This document shows, one piece after another, positions 1 through 12,022 of a stretch of DNA of 30,820 nucleotides. The translations under genes and the position numbers were made by a program. The stretch covers positions 259,769 to 290,588 of the forward strand of contig FN649735.1 in NCBI GenBank assembly GCA_000310025.1, written 5' to 3'. The notes under the pieces are model-generated. The model searched no databases. It worked only from the letters and a program-made list of their open reading frames with translations, and had not been told where the DNA came from. The DNA comes from Ectocarpus siliculosus (taxonomy: Eukaryota; Sar; Phaeophyceae; Ectocarpales; Ectocarpaceae). How positions within the stretch are numbered: the stretch's first letter is position 1; each line of letters opens with the position of its first letter.

Positions 1-299
1 GTTAAGGGGTTTTAAGGAGGAGAAAAAGGGGGAGGGGATTTTTCCGGGGGGGGGGTTGAAACCGGGGAATCCTTATTCCCGTTTTGGGGGGGGTGGGGTT
101 TTTTTTTTCCGAAGGAAAGTGTTTTTTTTTAGGTTTTTTTGGGGAGAAAGATTTATTCCCGGCCGGGGAGGGAAGGGGAAAAATGTGCCGGTTCTTAAAA
201 TTCACCATTTCCCGGAGGGGGGGGGGGTTTTTTTGGGGCCCCGGTTTTTTTTTTCCCTTGGGTTAGAAGGGCGGGAGGGGGGGGGGGGGGGGGGCTGTG
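1..299. other. Low-quality homopolymer-rich contig end
   Basis: Nearly every base sits in a run of G, T, A or C, with abrupt smears such as long G runs followed by long T runs, ending in a run of about 20 G. This is not like the complex sequence that begins near base 300. It looks like the untrimmed tail of a capillary read carried into the assembly. Open frames here are meaningless. The other end of the window also stops in a long G run. Confidence 0.7.
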
Positions 300-2478
300 C
301 GATAGTCAGCTCGATCTCGGGGCCGATAGCGACGGATACAACTTGTTGAGAATCACCGTCTTGTGCGGAAAATGTTTTTGTGCGAATAGATGGCGACATA
401 AGTCAGAAGCCAGACAGTTGCAGCGGTCGGGTGATTTTGTATAGCCTCCGCCGCCACCCCCATCCCCGCTTCACATACAGGCGCACGAGACCAGCCCTGA
501 TCTACCATTTTTTTTGCCAGTTGTTTCTTCTCTCACTCCCTAACAGGAGAAATGTGCCATCCCGGCCTCTCTTGGGCTGCGTCGGGACGATGTTTTCCGT
601 CAGAAGCGTGCGAAAGTTCGGCGCGGGCAGGCACCCTGTTCCTTTCCTTTCGTTTTATGGAGAGAGAGAGAGAGAGAGAGTTGGCGTTCGTCAACTGGGT
701 CTCCTATAGGAGCGACCAAGCGTGGTTTCGTAGTGTAGAAGCGTTTCGTCCAGTCTGGGAGACGGGGGCATGTAGTGTCTAAATTCTGTCTTGGTTGTCT
801 AACGTACGAACTTGTTTACTGTTTTTCCGGCCGGGTTTTACGATCGATGGACTTGTTACATGCACGTACATCGTGGCGCATGCCACTCTCCCCCAAGGTT
901 CAGGGTCGAAATTATCGGGTTTATGTAACTGCTGCTTTGTTAAGTTGCGGCCTTTGTTCGCTGGGTCACGGCCGCGGTGCTGGGGGCTTGCGTGTTGTTT
1001 GTATGAGTGTGAGAATTGTCTGCTACCTTCAATGTTAGTGGGTCGGGGACTGTTGAAGGTACCGCCCAGAGGGAGCAGGCTGCTCCTCGACATCGTACAA
1101 TAGTTGCGGATATGACTAATCATGTTGTTTCAGTAGCTGTGGAAGAGGTACAGCAGTACGTAAGCATGTGCATTGAAGCATGACCATTGACCATCGATGT
1201 ATTTTAGCGTTCGAAGGACACGCCTCTGGCTGGCTTGAGAGCTCAGGCGCCGCTTACCAACGTGTCTTGCAATGATTTCGCAAAAACATGCACGGATAGT
1301 CGTATTGTAACTCGGTGTCCCCTCGAGAGAGCGGCGTGCGGCAATCAATCTTGATTTTGAGGCTTCCTTCCAAGGCGGGGAACTTCACCTCTTCTTCAGG
1401 GCATCGATTTTGAATTGCATACTGCTCTACCGTTATACCTTTCTTTTCGTGGATCTATCTTTCGAAGAAGAGCTGAGCCTGGTATGTGCACGCAGAATTA
1501 CGTATATAGTTGCCCGACCTACCGCCGCATCCCTGTCCCGTAGATAATATTTCAGGATCCATCGCGAAAGATTCTTTGTGTTTCGTAATAGTCTACTGCC
1601 TCGAGACGTCATTGCGGTGCTCTCTACGGAATGGAATGGATCAAAAGTCGCACGCGACGATCGCGCCCTGTCTACCTCCCGACTTGAGACACGACCAACA
1701 TCGTAGCTCAAGGGAGGACGACGGATTTTCTCCGTCATTGAACTAGCGGCTATAAGCTGTAAGCTGTCAGACATCTGTCTGTGTGGTATGTAAATAATAT
1801 GGTTTATTGGCACGCCCGCGCCATCACACAAGCAGTGAACCCTTGCACCCCGATACTGCTGTGTACACCCACAGGCGCACGTTCTGTTGAAAAACACACA
1901 CCAGCAAACACGACCGCCGCATCGCCATCAACGGCGGTACATGACAAGTCAAACAACCCAACGAAACAAGATTCGCGGTGTACCCCCGCTGTCATGATAC
2001 TACAATGTTGTACCAAGAGCAACAATCATGTTCTGTGAGCAGATACAATGCATGGTGTACTTGTTGTTCGGGGACATGTATAGGGAGACCCATGGGTCTG
2101 CAAAGGAGGTGTGTGCGGGGTCGAAACATGCGACACAGACCATCAGGCCCAGGAAGCGCAGTAGATGCTAAGACAAAGAACCACACCCACAGCAGCAGCA
2201 GCAGCACCCGCCAGCAGTCGCGAGGATCCCAGGATCCCGCCTCTCTCTCTCTTTTTTTTTTTTGCTCGTCATGTTCTGGTCCCCGGTCCCCTTGTTTTGC
2301 CAAGATCTGCCTTCAAGAAATTCCAACTTATGTGTATTGAAGAGTTACGAGCCATCTCTACGAAACCCCTCCAGTTCTTTTCCTCAAGCGTTGTTCCTCT
2401 CTCTTCTCTCTCGTGTGCCAATCTCGTGCTCCTCTATCGTCAGGGACAGATCAAGTAGCCCCATCCTCTCAGGAAAAC
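300..2478. other. Intergenic region upstream of the light-harvesting gene
   Basis: I found no exon with recognisable protein content on either strand. The stretch must contain the promoter and 5' UTR of the + strand gene that starts at 2479. The last 130 bases are pyrimidine-rich (repeated CTCTC and TTCCTC). No TATA box or named element can be supported by eye. Confidence 0.5.
659..680. repeat. (GA)n microsatellite
   Basis: About eleven GA units in a row, in intergenic DNA about 1.8 kb upstream of the light-harvesting start codon. Confidence 0.9.
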
Positions 2479-5400
2479 ATGAAGTCTGTTATCGCTTTCT
2501 CGGCCGTGCTGGCCAGGTGAGACTCTCGGCGTGGTGGCGTTGCTTGTTGCTAAAAGGAAAACGATGGACAGGTTTACATGCGTGTGTGTTGTCCCTTTGG
2601 TTTGGGGTGGCAACCAAAATCTGGTGTGCGAGACAGAGAGACACAGAGAGCGAGAGAGCGAGACGGCATGCAGCGTAGTCCTGGCGAAAGACGGAGAGAG
2701 AGAGACAACGCTGTGGTCGCGTACGTTGCTCAGGACGTTGATTTGTTGCACTTGAAACGGGACCATTTTTGGCGCAGCAGTTGCTCGGTAGCAAAGGTTT
2801 TGCCAAAGACGCGAGCACACCCGATCATGATATGTGCACAAGGCCGTGCGCAGCTATACGTACATACCACATCGTTGGCTGTTGGCCCGACGGCAGGATG
2901 CGCATACAGCAGCCGGAGGCAAGAGAGCTAGATACGTCCCATATCAGCAGTCGAAGAGCTGGAGAAATTTAGGCCCGCCCTTTTTTCTTAAAGCCTGCTG
3001 TGCGACAACAAAAACATGTCGCATTTTCGGAGCTTCTGCGTGAGGAGGTTTCTTTGGCTGCTGGGTATGCACATGACAAACGACACACAGCAGTAGCACA
3101 GCACAGCACAGCACCGCGTGAATGTGCTTTTCCCTCAAGAGCAGTAGCAGCAGTTCTTGTTGAGGCCGGCTTGCACGTGCGCGAGCCACATGCTGTCTGT
3201 AGAGATTTGGACGGGCGGGCAGAGCTGAAGGTCGTCACATTCACCTCCGTTGACTTGTAAATCCCAGTGCTGCATCATCCCTTAGCCACAACTGCAACAT
3301 GCTGCTGGCGATCGTCACTAGGCGACCCTGATCCCCACTGCTCCTTTGTTGCAAGCATCTCTCTGTGCCTCCCACGTTCGGCCACTAACCCCTCTTGTCT
3401 CTTATCTCTATCCCTTTTGGAGCACTAGGGTAGCGTTCAGGTGTAGCTGCGAGACTATTTCAGCATTGCATTGCTACCGTTTACTGCTGCATGATTGTTG
3501 TACTGCTGAGTAAATGGTACCCCTTTTGGGTGGGGAGTGGTCCTGTGACCACGGAATGCGGCCGCGTCAGTTGGACCAACTACGGGTGGTAGAGAGTACT
3601 GATTCCATAAACCTGGACCGGTTTTATGCAAAAGCAACAGCATTGAAAACACTGCTGTGCCCTTCTGGAAACACGCGAAGCAAAACTATCAAACATTGGT
3701 GTTGCTGGAGTTTTTTGCAGCGTCAATCCAAAAAGTCCAGCGATTTATTGACATGCGGCAGAACACACGTCTTGGTTGCAGTATAGCAAGACCAAACGCG
3801 CGCAGACTTTCGAGGGTTGGTTGTTAGACATGCGTACCTAGATGGCACGGAGTAGCTTACGTGTGTAGAAAAGGGAGAGGCCCCGCGCGCTGCAAGCGAT
3901 AGGGCAACATCAGTAGTAGTGTAGGACGCTACCCGCTCATGGGTCGTGGCAGCATATACACTACCCCCCGCCAGCAATCAGGCTGGGCACCTGCGTCACG
4001 GAAACAACACTGATACTACTGCTGCTGCCGCTCTATTCGTGCCATTTCTCATCGAGATCCTCCCCTCCCCCCCCCGTTTTCTCTCCCGTACGTTCCGTTC
4101 GATGCGCCGTATTCTCGCGCCCCCCCTTTCCCCGCAAAATTTTACATTGGTACCGAACCCCTTGGTCGTGGACCATTTCCGTGGCCATTTCTTCAATGGT
4201 TCCTTGGCTTTCCCCACACCTGACGCGGCTGGATGGCGACGGTGACACGACACCTACTGCTGTGGGGCCCATCCATACCGGAACGGTTACAACTCATCAA
4301 TTTTCCACGGCCGCCGCGGCCACGCATGATGCAAACAGCGCTTCGGCGTTCGTGCCGTCGGCATCCTTCGTTGGGTCCCCGGTCAGCTCCGTAACGCGAC
4401 CGGCGTCCTCCACGGCCGTCTCGATGGCCGCGTCGGACATGGTCGGCGCAAGCGCGCCGCTGGGCTTCTTCGACCCCATGGGCTTCTCCAAGGGGCCGGC
4501 GGAGCGCCTGAACGCGTACCGCGAGGCGGAGCTCAAGCACGGCCGCACGGCCATGCTCGCGGTCGTCGGCTTCCTTACGCAGGTGCGCGAGTTTTGGTTG
4601 GGGCTCTACACTGTAGATTTTGCCGCCTAGGCCGCGCGCTGTTTTGGCACCTTTGTTTTTGCTTTTTCCCCGCATGTTTGTGTTCCGTGTGACTACGCCC
4701 GTAGTTGACTTTGGCAGGTGTGCGAGTTGGGAAGGTCGCTGCTGCTGTCTGTCGCTGCGCACTGCTGTTTGGCACCGTCAGTGTTTTTCTCTCCTTGCCT
4801 CTCGTGTTGGTTTCCGTGTTGGTGCATCCCCTTTTTCCTACCCCGTAAAGTTTCGCAAGAGTATTTACGACGTGGCTTGTCGATTGCACCCAATATAGAG
4901 GCGTGCCTCAGCGGGAGCTACGTTTGTACACGGACAGCTGCACAGACGTGGTTTGTCCAAATTGCGTTTTTTTTGTGTGGCCTAGGGAGAGGTGCGTGGA
5001 TTGAGCAGCCTCGAAACAACAGTTGCTCCTGTTCATGCTTTCGTTCTCGAAGTTACGCCGCATGACTGATCGAAACGAGCTGGACCGAGACAACCTGGCT
5101 ATTTCCTATTTCCCCCCCTTCCACTGCTGTATGGTCGAGACCCCCAAAATGTCGCGCGCCAGACAAATGGGAAGTGCCCTTGTCTGTGTTGTGCCAATCG
5201 ATTCTGCGGGACCCTCGCCGTTTCGTGACATTGCGCTTTTTTTGACACACCATGTCTCACTTGATGACACTGTCGTTTTGGGGGTTGCTTGAAAGGGGTT
5301 GCCGCCAGATGTTCGTTTGACCCTGAAACACAATCAAACGTAGTAGGACAGGGAGTGCTGTTGTTTGTGCTGCATAGAGTTCTTGGAAGGAGTGGAGCAC

Positions 5401-7963
5401 CTTGAAGAGGTGCAAAGTAGAAAAGTCTCGGCACAGCATGGTACGATTTCGCCTCGTTTGCGTCGTTGACAGCAATTGTGGTGGCATGTATGTAGATAGG
5501 GGTCGGCAGGGAGGGACCCCCGTTGGAAGCAAGTGCTTGTTTTTGTTGGAACTGCGTTTTACACATTCATCAAACGTGGTGGGTTACATGCAGCCTTGCC
5601 GGCCTGTGTTTTGTTTTCCTGTAGAGAAGGCTCGAGTGGGAGTTGACCACTGGATGCTGGTTCGCATGTCGTCTTCTTCCTGTTGTGTGCCAAGCAGCCA
5701 GCAGACGGCGGGTCAACCTATGTAGGGGGGGTTGTCTTGTTCACTTGGTCTGAATCCGCGGGCAGTTACAATTTCCTTGCGAACCGCAACTAGAGGGGGC
5801 ACGAAGTAGCTTGTCTTGGCGGTCTTGATTGGATGCGAGGTGGGGTGTGCCCAACCCATTCACCTCGATGCCATGGAAGAATAAGAACAGCACATGGTAC
5901 TACACGAGAGCAATTCCACTCTTTGACCGCGGACGAACGAGATTATTGGTGGGCGTTGTCGTTGTATGAACTCTTCGTATCCGGGTATAGCTTAAGAACC
6001 ATCCTCCCACCCTCCCCCTGTTGCACAGCAGTGCTCATGCACAGAATGCACCGAGAGCCCTCTCTACGCTTGTGTTGCTGCTGTCTGGTACCGGTATAAA
6101 CAACAGAGTGCGACCTGTTGTCCTTCCCAGTTCCGTTTCATCCGGACTACACTCTGTTTTGCTGACTGTTTGCATTTTGTCTTGCATGCACGCGCGTCCG
6201 GTCTTTTGTCTTTTGCTACTGCTTTTACAGGAGAACTGGCACCCTCTGTACAACGGTGGTCTTTCGTCTAACCCCGTGAAGGCCATCACCGAGGTGCCGC
6301 CGGAGGGCCTCTTCCAGGCAAGTTACCGCTGTTGCTACTGCTGCTGCTGTCGCTGTTTTTCGTTGTGTTCTTTGGTGGTGCTCATTGCTGTGTGTTTCGT
6401 CACTTGCGTTGGTGCTATGGGTTGTTCCGTTTTCCAGGCAGCGAGCGGCTCACCGGCGATGGCGATGGTCTTGCTTACACACACTCTGTTCTCGCCCCTC
6501 TTGTTGTGTGTAGGACGATGTACTGGTGGTATTTTTGCTTGTCGCATTTACCGCGCTAATAGACGCCAAAGCTAAAAGCGAGCAATGGACCAAACACACT
6601 TCTAACGCCTGTAATCTGGGCCCATGTGTGTGTGTGGGTATTGTGCGTGCAGATCGTGATGTTCATCGGGTTCCTGGAGTACGTCATCTCTCAGATAGTG
6701 GCCAAGCCCGGCTACATCCCGGGGGACTACGTGGGAGCTAACGACCTGTTCAGCGAGGAGGGACCCCACTCCCAGTGGGAGACCTACCAGGTGTGTCTCG
6801 TGGTGTGGATCTATTTTTTTTCTTTTTTTTTGCCGAAATCAAACCATTGGACTAGTCAGCTTTAATTGTTTGGTTTTGGCTTGTATAAGAGTTAGTCGTG
6901 GGATTCGTAGGCTTCCATAGATCGCACGTGGCGCTTGGTGCGCTGCTACTGCTACTGTCGCGTCGTTGCTGTGTTGTTGCCGGTCATGCCGCCAATGCCG
7001 AAAGAACTCCCATGGTTGTGCACTCTCGTCCAGCGGTGTAAAATAAAACTATGCATGTACCGTAGGTGACAAGATATCGAACAGCCTGATTTCAGTTGGG
7101 TCAGGAGTAGTGAGTGGTGCCGAAAATGGCGGTGTTGGCACCGTCTGGTCGAGCGGTGAACGCACGATTTGATTGGTGCATCCGCTTCGTCGTGGGGTAG
7201 TCGAGCTTTGAAATCAGTCCCGGCGGCGTGGTATCTGACGTCACCGATGCAAAGGGAAGAACTTCGGTCCGTGTTTGGCGACATGTTGGTGTTGTAATTA
7301 TGGACTCTTTTTGAAAGTGGCCTTCTTTGTACATGAGTAGAACGGGATGGATATGATGGGACCATGGTTGTTGACACACTCTACAAGCAGTTTCATGAGA
7401 TATGACGTTGGATAGTCAAGAGCCTTCAAGTTTCGGCTGCGACTGCAATCCCTTAAGACACAGGTCGAAGGCTTGTCGGCCGGCGTTTTTCTTCAAGTGT
7501 CTGACAGTGTTCGGTCCTTGCCGGCCCGTGTTTTAAACGTTTTGCCTTTGTGCATAAAGCAAACTAAGACCCCTACGCTGGTCAGTACACACAGATGTGT
7601 GGAAGTCTGCGAGGCGGACTCGCGCGCAGCGGATTGATGTCATGTTTTTGCGGGCGAGGTGTGCAGCAATTTTTGCTACATCACCCTCTCCTGCCAATCT
7701 GTCAAATCTGTCCCGGAGTGCCTGATGAGTGAGGCACCTTGTATTGTTCCAGTAGCGGCGGAAGACGACTGACCCCTGCCCCCGCTCCCCCCACTGCTCC
7801 GTCGAACCGCTTTCGTCAATGCGTGTCCCAGCTCAAGGAGCTCCACAACGGGCGTGCGGCGATGATGGGCATCACCGGCCTCGTGACCCACAACTTCCTC
7901 ACTGGCGGCATGCCCGCATTCGAACAGATCTCGCGCGGAGTATACAGCGGCGGCATCCACTAA
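2479..7963 (+). CDS. Light-harvesting chlorophyll a/c-binding protein, 5 exons, plastid-targeted
   Basis: Exons 2479-2516, 4339-4582, 6231-6317, 6653-6790 and 7832-7963 join in phase to 212 residues. Residues 1-16 are a signal peptide (MKSVIAFSAVLA) running into ASAFVP with Phe17, the stramenopile bipartite plastid leader. Mature motifs are PLGFFDPMGFS (53-63), then helix 1 with EAELKHGR (75-82) supplying the Glu and His chlorophyll ligands. Helix 2 is around IVMFIGFLEYV (124-134). Helix 3 has KELHNGR (171-177) with the Glu/Asn ligands. Length and three-helix layout are normal for the LHC superfamily, whose members bind fucoxanthin and chlorophylls in the thylakoid membrane and feed light energy to the photosystems. 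Intron 3 has a GC donor. The 38-nt first exon was chosen because it alone supplies the signal peptide and splits Ser13 correctly. I could not settle the subfamily (LHCF, LHCR or LHCX). Confidence 0.93.
2517..4338 (+). other. Intron 1 of the light-harvesting gene (1.8 kb)
   Basis: Starts GTGAGA and ends AACAG. It separates the signal-peptide exon from the ASAF motif and mature protein. It holds CA/AG-rich simple sequence around 2630-2710 and nothing else I recognise. The acceptor's pyrimidine tract is weak, so the boundary rests mainly on the in-phase Ser13 codon. Confidence 0.8.
4583..6230 (+). other. Intron 2 of the light-harvesting gene (1.6 kb)
   Basis: Donor GTGCGC directly after the helix-1 codons ending TTQ-type sequence (FLTQ). 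Acceptor TTTTACAG lies before GAGAACTGG, which reads ENWHPL. No nested gene or repeat was recognised. Confidence 0.85.
6318..6652 (+). other. Intron 3 of the light-harvesting gene, GC-AG type
   Basis: The donor is CAG|GCAAGT and the acceptor is GTGCAG. No GT donor nearby keeps the frame between GLFQ and IVMFIG, which are contiguous in LHC helix 2. GCAAGT is the classic consensus of GC-AG introns handled by the major spliceosome. Confidence 0.85.
6791..7831 (+). other. Intron 4 of the light-harvesting gene (1.0 kb)
   Basis: Donor GTGTGT follows SQWETYQ. The acceptor TCCCAG precedes LKELHNGR, so the join recreates the conserved approach to helix 3. No other content was recognised. Confidence 0.85.
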
Positions 7964-10047
7964 TCACACGATAGCTGCAAACACAGTTTTTCGAAGTCGT
8001 TTTGGGATCGTGCGTTGGGGGTGGTGATGCCTCTCTCCGCCGGCGTGTGTATTGACGACGAGTACGCGTGCTTTCATGAGCGGGGGACGATGTGCCGTAG
8101 TTTTCCTGAAACGAGCGTCTTGGATTTCTAGAACATTTGGACAAGATAGAAACAAATAGGTCAAGAAAACGTTTTGTTTTTTTTTCCAGCCTCTGCGGGC
8201 GGTTTCCGTCTTTGCCCTTTTTGATTGTATTTTTTTGTTGTCGTTCTGATCTCCGTTTTCTTTTTTTTTGCCTGCCCACGGGGAATAGCGGATTGAAGGA
8301 GAACAGAGTGTCGCGTCTCTCGATAAAGATCATGTCAGTCTCTCTAGTGATTTACGGCGTCGGCACGGCGTTTCTGTCGCGGGAGTTGATGTGCAAATAA
8401 TGGCATGTTAGAGGAGGGGTGACATGGTGTTGGTCCGCGTGTTTTGTGCTTGCACTCTTTTGGGAGTTGTTTAGGGTCGCAACAAGCCTACATTAAAATG
8501 AGCCGACGCTGCTACCCACATGTTTCTTCTACCCATCTCCGAATTCTTGGTTGGTTTACGGTTCGTTGAGCCTAGAACGGCCACTCTCCACACGCACGTG
8601 CTGTGATGGCAAATACTCTTAGCGCACCGACTGGCACTTGTGTGGACGATGATGCACGCTGTCTTGACGTGTTGCGTTTTTTTTTTGCTGTCCTTGATTG
8701 GGCCTTTCGGTCTACCATGTGTCGGACCGCAACCGAAGGAAAGTCGAGCGCCTGCACACCGCGTTTTGATGATCGTATCGCGCAGCGTCAGCCACATTCG
8801 CTACACTTGGCTTCGTTTCCAACGAAAACACTGGGCGCTCCAAACGAGGAGGGGTGTCACGGCTACACATTGCCATAGGGCGGTGTTGCAACAACCAAAG
8901 TTCGGAACAGACTTACTCGAGAGTTGCGTCGATTTCGTTGGGGAAAGCTATTGCTTATCTGCGGCGATGGCGGCGGAAAAGGGACTAGTGTGGCACACAT
9001 ATATGTAGAGAGGGTCGACGACTGGATGGAGCGTATGTTGTTGCTCACATGCCGGCACATGCATACATCCGAGGTGCAGAGCTGGGGCTGAGATAACCCC
9101 CCACGTTGGCGCCATCTCATCATTGACTCATGACGTCTTTTGGTGTCGGACGTAGGAGGGGTTGGAGCAAGAGGTCGGCGAATGCGTATGCAAGTTTAAG
9201 TTTCGTGGGAATCGCAACAACTTGCTTCATGAACGTCACGAAACACAAGCAAAAACGACCAAGTCGCGCACCCGCACACACCCATTTGCGGGCTATAGGG
9301 ATACGCAACGGCGGAAACTAGGGCTGTCAAGCGTGCTCCGTAAGCTTGCATAGGTGCACGTATCTCTTGATTTAACACGAAGGGCGTCCGCACCAGTTGA
9401 CCCGAAGCAGAAGGACGGGCGCTAATAGTTGGCATGAACGGAGGTCGGTGCGGTTTTCAATGCAAGCGCACAGAACAAGGGATAATTTTCACCGAATCCG
9501 GCCAACACTTGTCCACCACCACTTCATTGCAGCAAAAAATGACTTCATTAGTGAAAGAACCAACAAAAGGAAAAACCAACACATCACACCACACAATCAA
9601 CCAACGTGCTCCACCAAAATCACGAAAAACATCCCAGAGTGTTTTCTAACTCGGTTTGGGCGCATCCACGCGCATTCCGTGTCGTGTTGCAAACACACCT
9701 ACAGTAAAACAAAGTTAAGATTGTACACCCTTTTGCCTGCTGCACAAAACGCAAATAAATATCCAATCGCCGGAGTCCGTGCAATCAAAATGATTTCTTC
9801 GTACAAACTTGTACGACACATCAATACCAACACCACGTACCAAGAAAACTTTGCACAGCAGTACCTGCACTCCACCCGATGCCCCCTTCGCCGCATACAT
9901 AACCCACAAAATCTCGGCCGGCTATGAACCAACACCCCACTCTTGCCTCCTACTTGCCTATAGCCCACCATTTTCAAGCGCAAAACGTTGGCACGCGCAT
10001 TCTACCGCAGCCAGCCGCGTTTTGTGCCTCTCACCATTTACTACAGT
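7964..10047. other. Convergent intergenic region between genes A and B
   Basis: Lies between the stop of the + strand light-harvesting gene and the tentative stop of the - strand C2 gene, so it should hold both 3' UTRs. The part from about 9480 to 9900 is A/C-rich on the + strand, hence T/G-rich in the sense of gene B. I see no exon with recognisable protein content and no clear polyadenylation signal. Confidence 0.5.
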
Positions 10048-11984
10048 CTATTGCTGCGTTCCGGAGGGTGAGTGAGGCGGGGGCTGCAACAGGGCCTGTC
10101 GGAGCCGGGCGGTGGGGAGGGGGTCGAAACGAATCATGGATGGGCACAAGAAGAAGCAGATAGCATAGTAGCTCGTTCCATTTGCACGCCGGAAGCATGC
10201 ACCTATAATACCAACAAGGAAAGAAACGAAGCGGTAGATACCACTAGGATAGAGAGAGATTCAGGGAGAGCGAAACGAACAATTCATTTAAACAGACATT
10301 CTGTACGCATCAAACTCTCCCAAACAGCGAGTAGGGATAACTAACACCTAACAATTTCGCTTCTCAGAGACGGCAGTACATACGTAGCATGCCCCAACTT
10401 GAAAATCCTTGTTCACGGGCAGACAGGAAGTAAGACATGCGGCATTCATCACGTGCAAAAAAACGCAAACCATGTACAAGTAGTAGGTAAGCGACGCAGA
10501 ATTGGACATCTATCTTCAGGTATAGGTTGAGACCGCGAGCGCCCGTCAACAAAAAGTTGATACCAAACGTAGACATTAGACAAACACAGCTAGCTAGCTC
10601 ACGCCGATAGGAAGCCTTTCGAACCCCGGTTAATATCCGACCGCATGCGCTCACCTTGTGAAGGATAGGAGACTTGCACATGGCCCAGAACAACCACGGC
10701 ATCCACACGCGGCACTGGACCGGCCGGGAGCACAGGACCACCCACCCCAGAGCCAGCACACACGGCATGATGACCAGCATAGCCACGGCGAGGAAAAACT
10801 GCCGAAACAAAGTGTGCGCAAAACGTGAAAAAAAACGCCGGTGTTGCCGAACACAAAACATCGGTGTGTTGCGCCCCCACAACTCTATGATGAGGCAGCA
10901 ACAAAAATAATAACTCGTATCCCGGATAATACGGTATTACCCAGTGGGAATAGCCCTGGCAGCGAGATGATACCATGCCGTCTCATGCCATACCGTATGA
11001 TGAAAAACAGTTCGAGCCTCGACCACACACATCTATCTCTGGTACATTATATACAGCAGGACTATCTTCTTGACGTGGAGCAGTAGGAAGAAATTCAACA
11101 CTTACAAGCAGCTGACACCTTACCAATCAGTCCATGTCGAGGCTGAATGCAACGTCTCGAACGCAACGAGGCACGGAAGTACCAAGCGAGCTGCGAGAAA
11201 TTGCTTCTTGTGTGCATCGAAACAGGCGGATCCAACACCGATCAACCCGTACCATCGGCTATTTACGCCCATCGTTGACGGAACATGGGAAGAGCACACA
11301 TTTTGGAAAGGTTGGTTGTAGCTTACGGTAACGGCCACTCTTGCTAAATAGCTCTGCACCCCGGCTACATGACTCAGAGATTAGCTCATCCCCGGTGCTT
11401 TACGTGGGTGTGACAATTTCGCTCGCCAACCACAAGCTTCCAATGATCGGTTACTGTGGCTGTCGTTTGCTGCAGAAACCCTTAACCTTCATCTTAACAG
11501 CATGCTATTCTAGACCGTCATCTATACACGCACACCTTCGCGAGGTGAGGGCATCAATGACCAACTTACCCCTCCCATGAGCGTGAGCGGTAGAAACAGC
11601 AGGGCCATGAACAACACCGGCACGGCCAACGCCAGCAAGGTCATGGAAGCCCCTCCGCCAACAGCGCTCGAAACCGCCGCCGCGCTTCCCCCGTAAATGA
11701 TCTTCTGGGCCTTGGTGAGACGCTTGGCAACTCCTTCGGCCATGGCAACGGGCTTGAATAGGACGTTCATCACTTTGTCCACCACCACGTCGATCTTCGC
11801 CTGGAGGTTGTTGTTTCAGGGGGGCGGGGGTGGATACAAAACCAACAGCGACGAGAACGATAACGGCAGCAAAGCCGGAGGAACAAACTATGACAACGAC
11901 GCAATACATGAACAGAAATTGCAAGTGATAACAACACCAACAACACCAACACCAACATCAACATCAACGACAACAACAACGACG

Positions 11985-12022
<38 letters not shown>

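Noticed and set aside
1-399. Frames over the first 400 bases on both strands
   Set aside because: They arise from homopolymer smears of low-quality sequence.
4193-4762. 189-codon - strand frame
   Set aside because: It is the shadow of light-harvesting exon 2, whose GC-rich third positions keep the opposite strand open.
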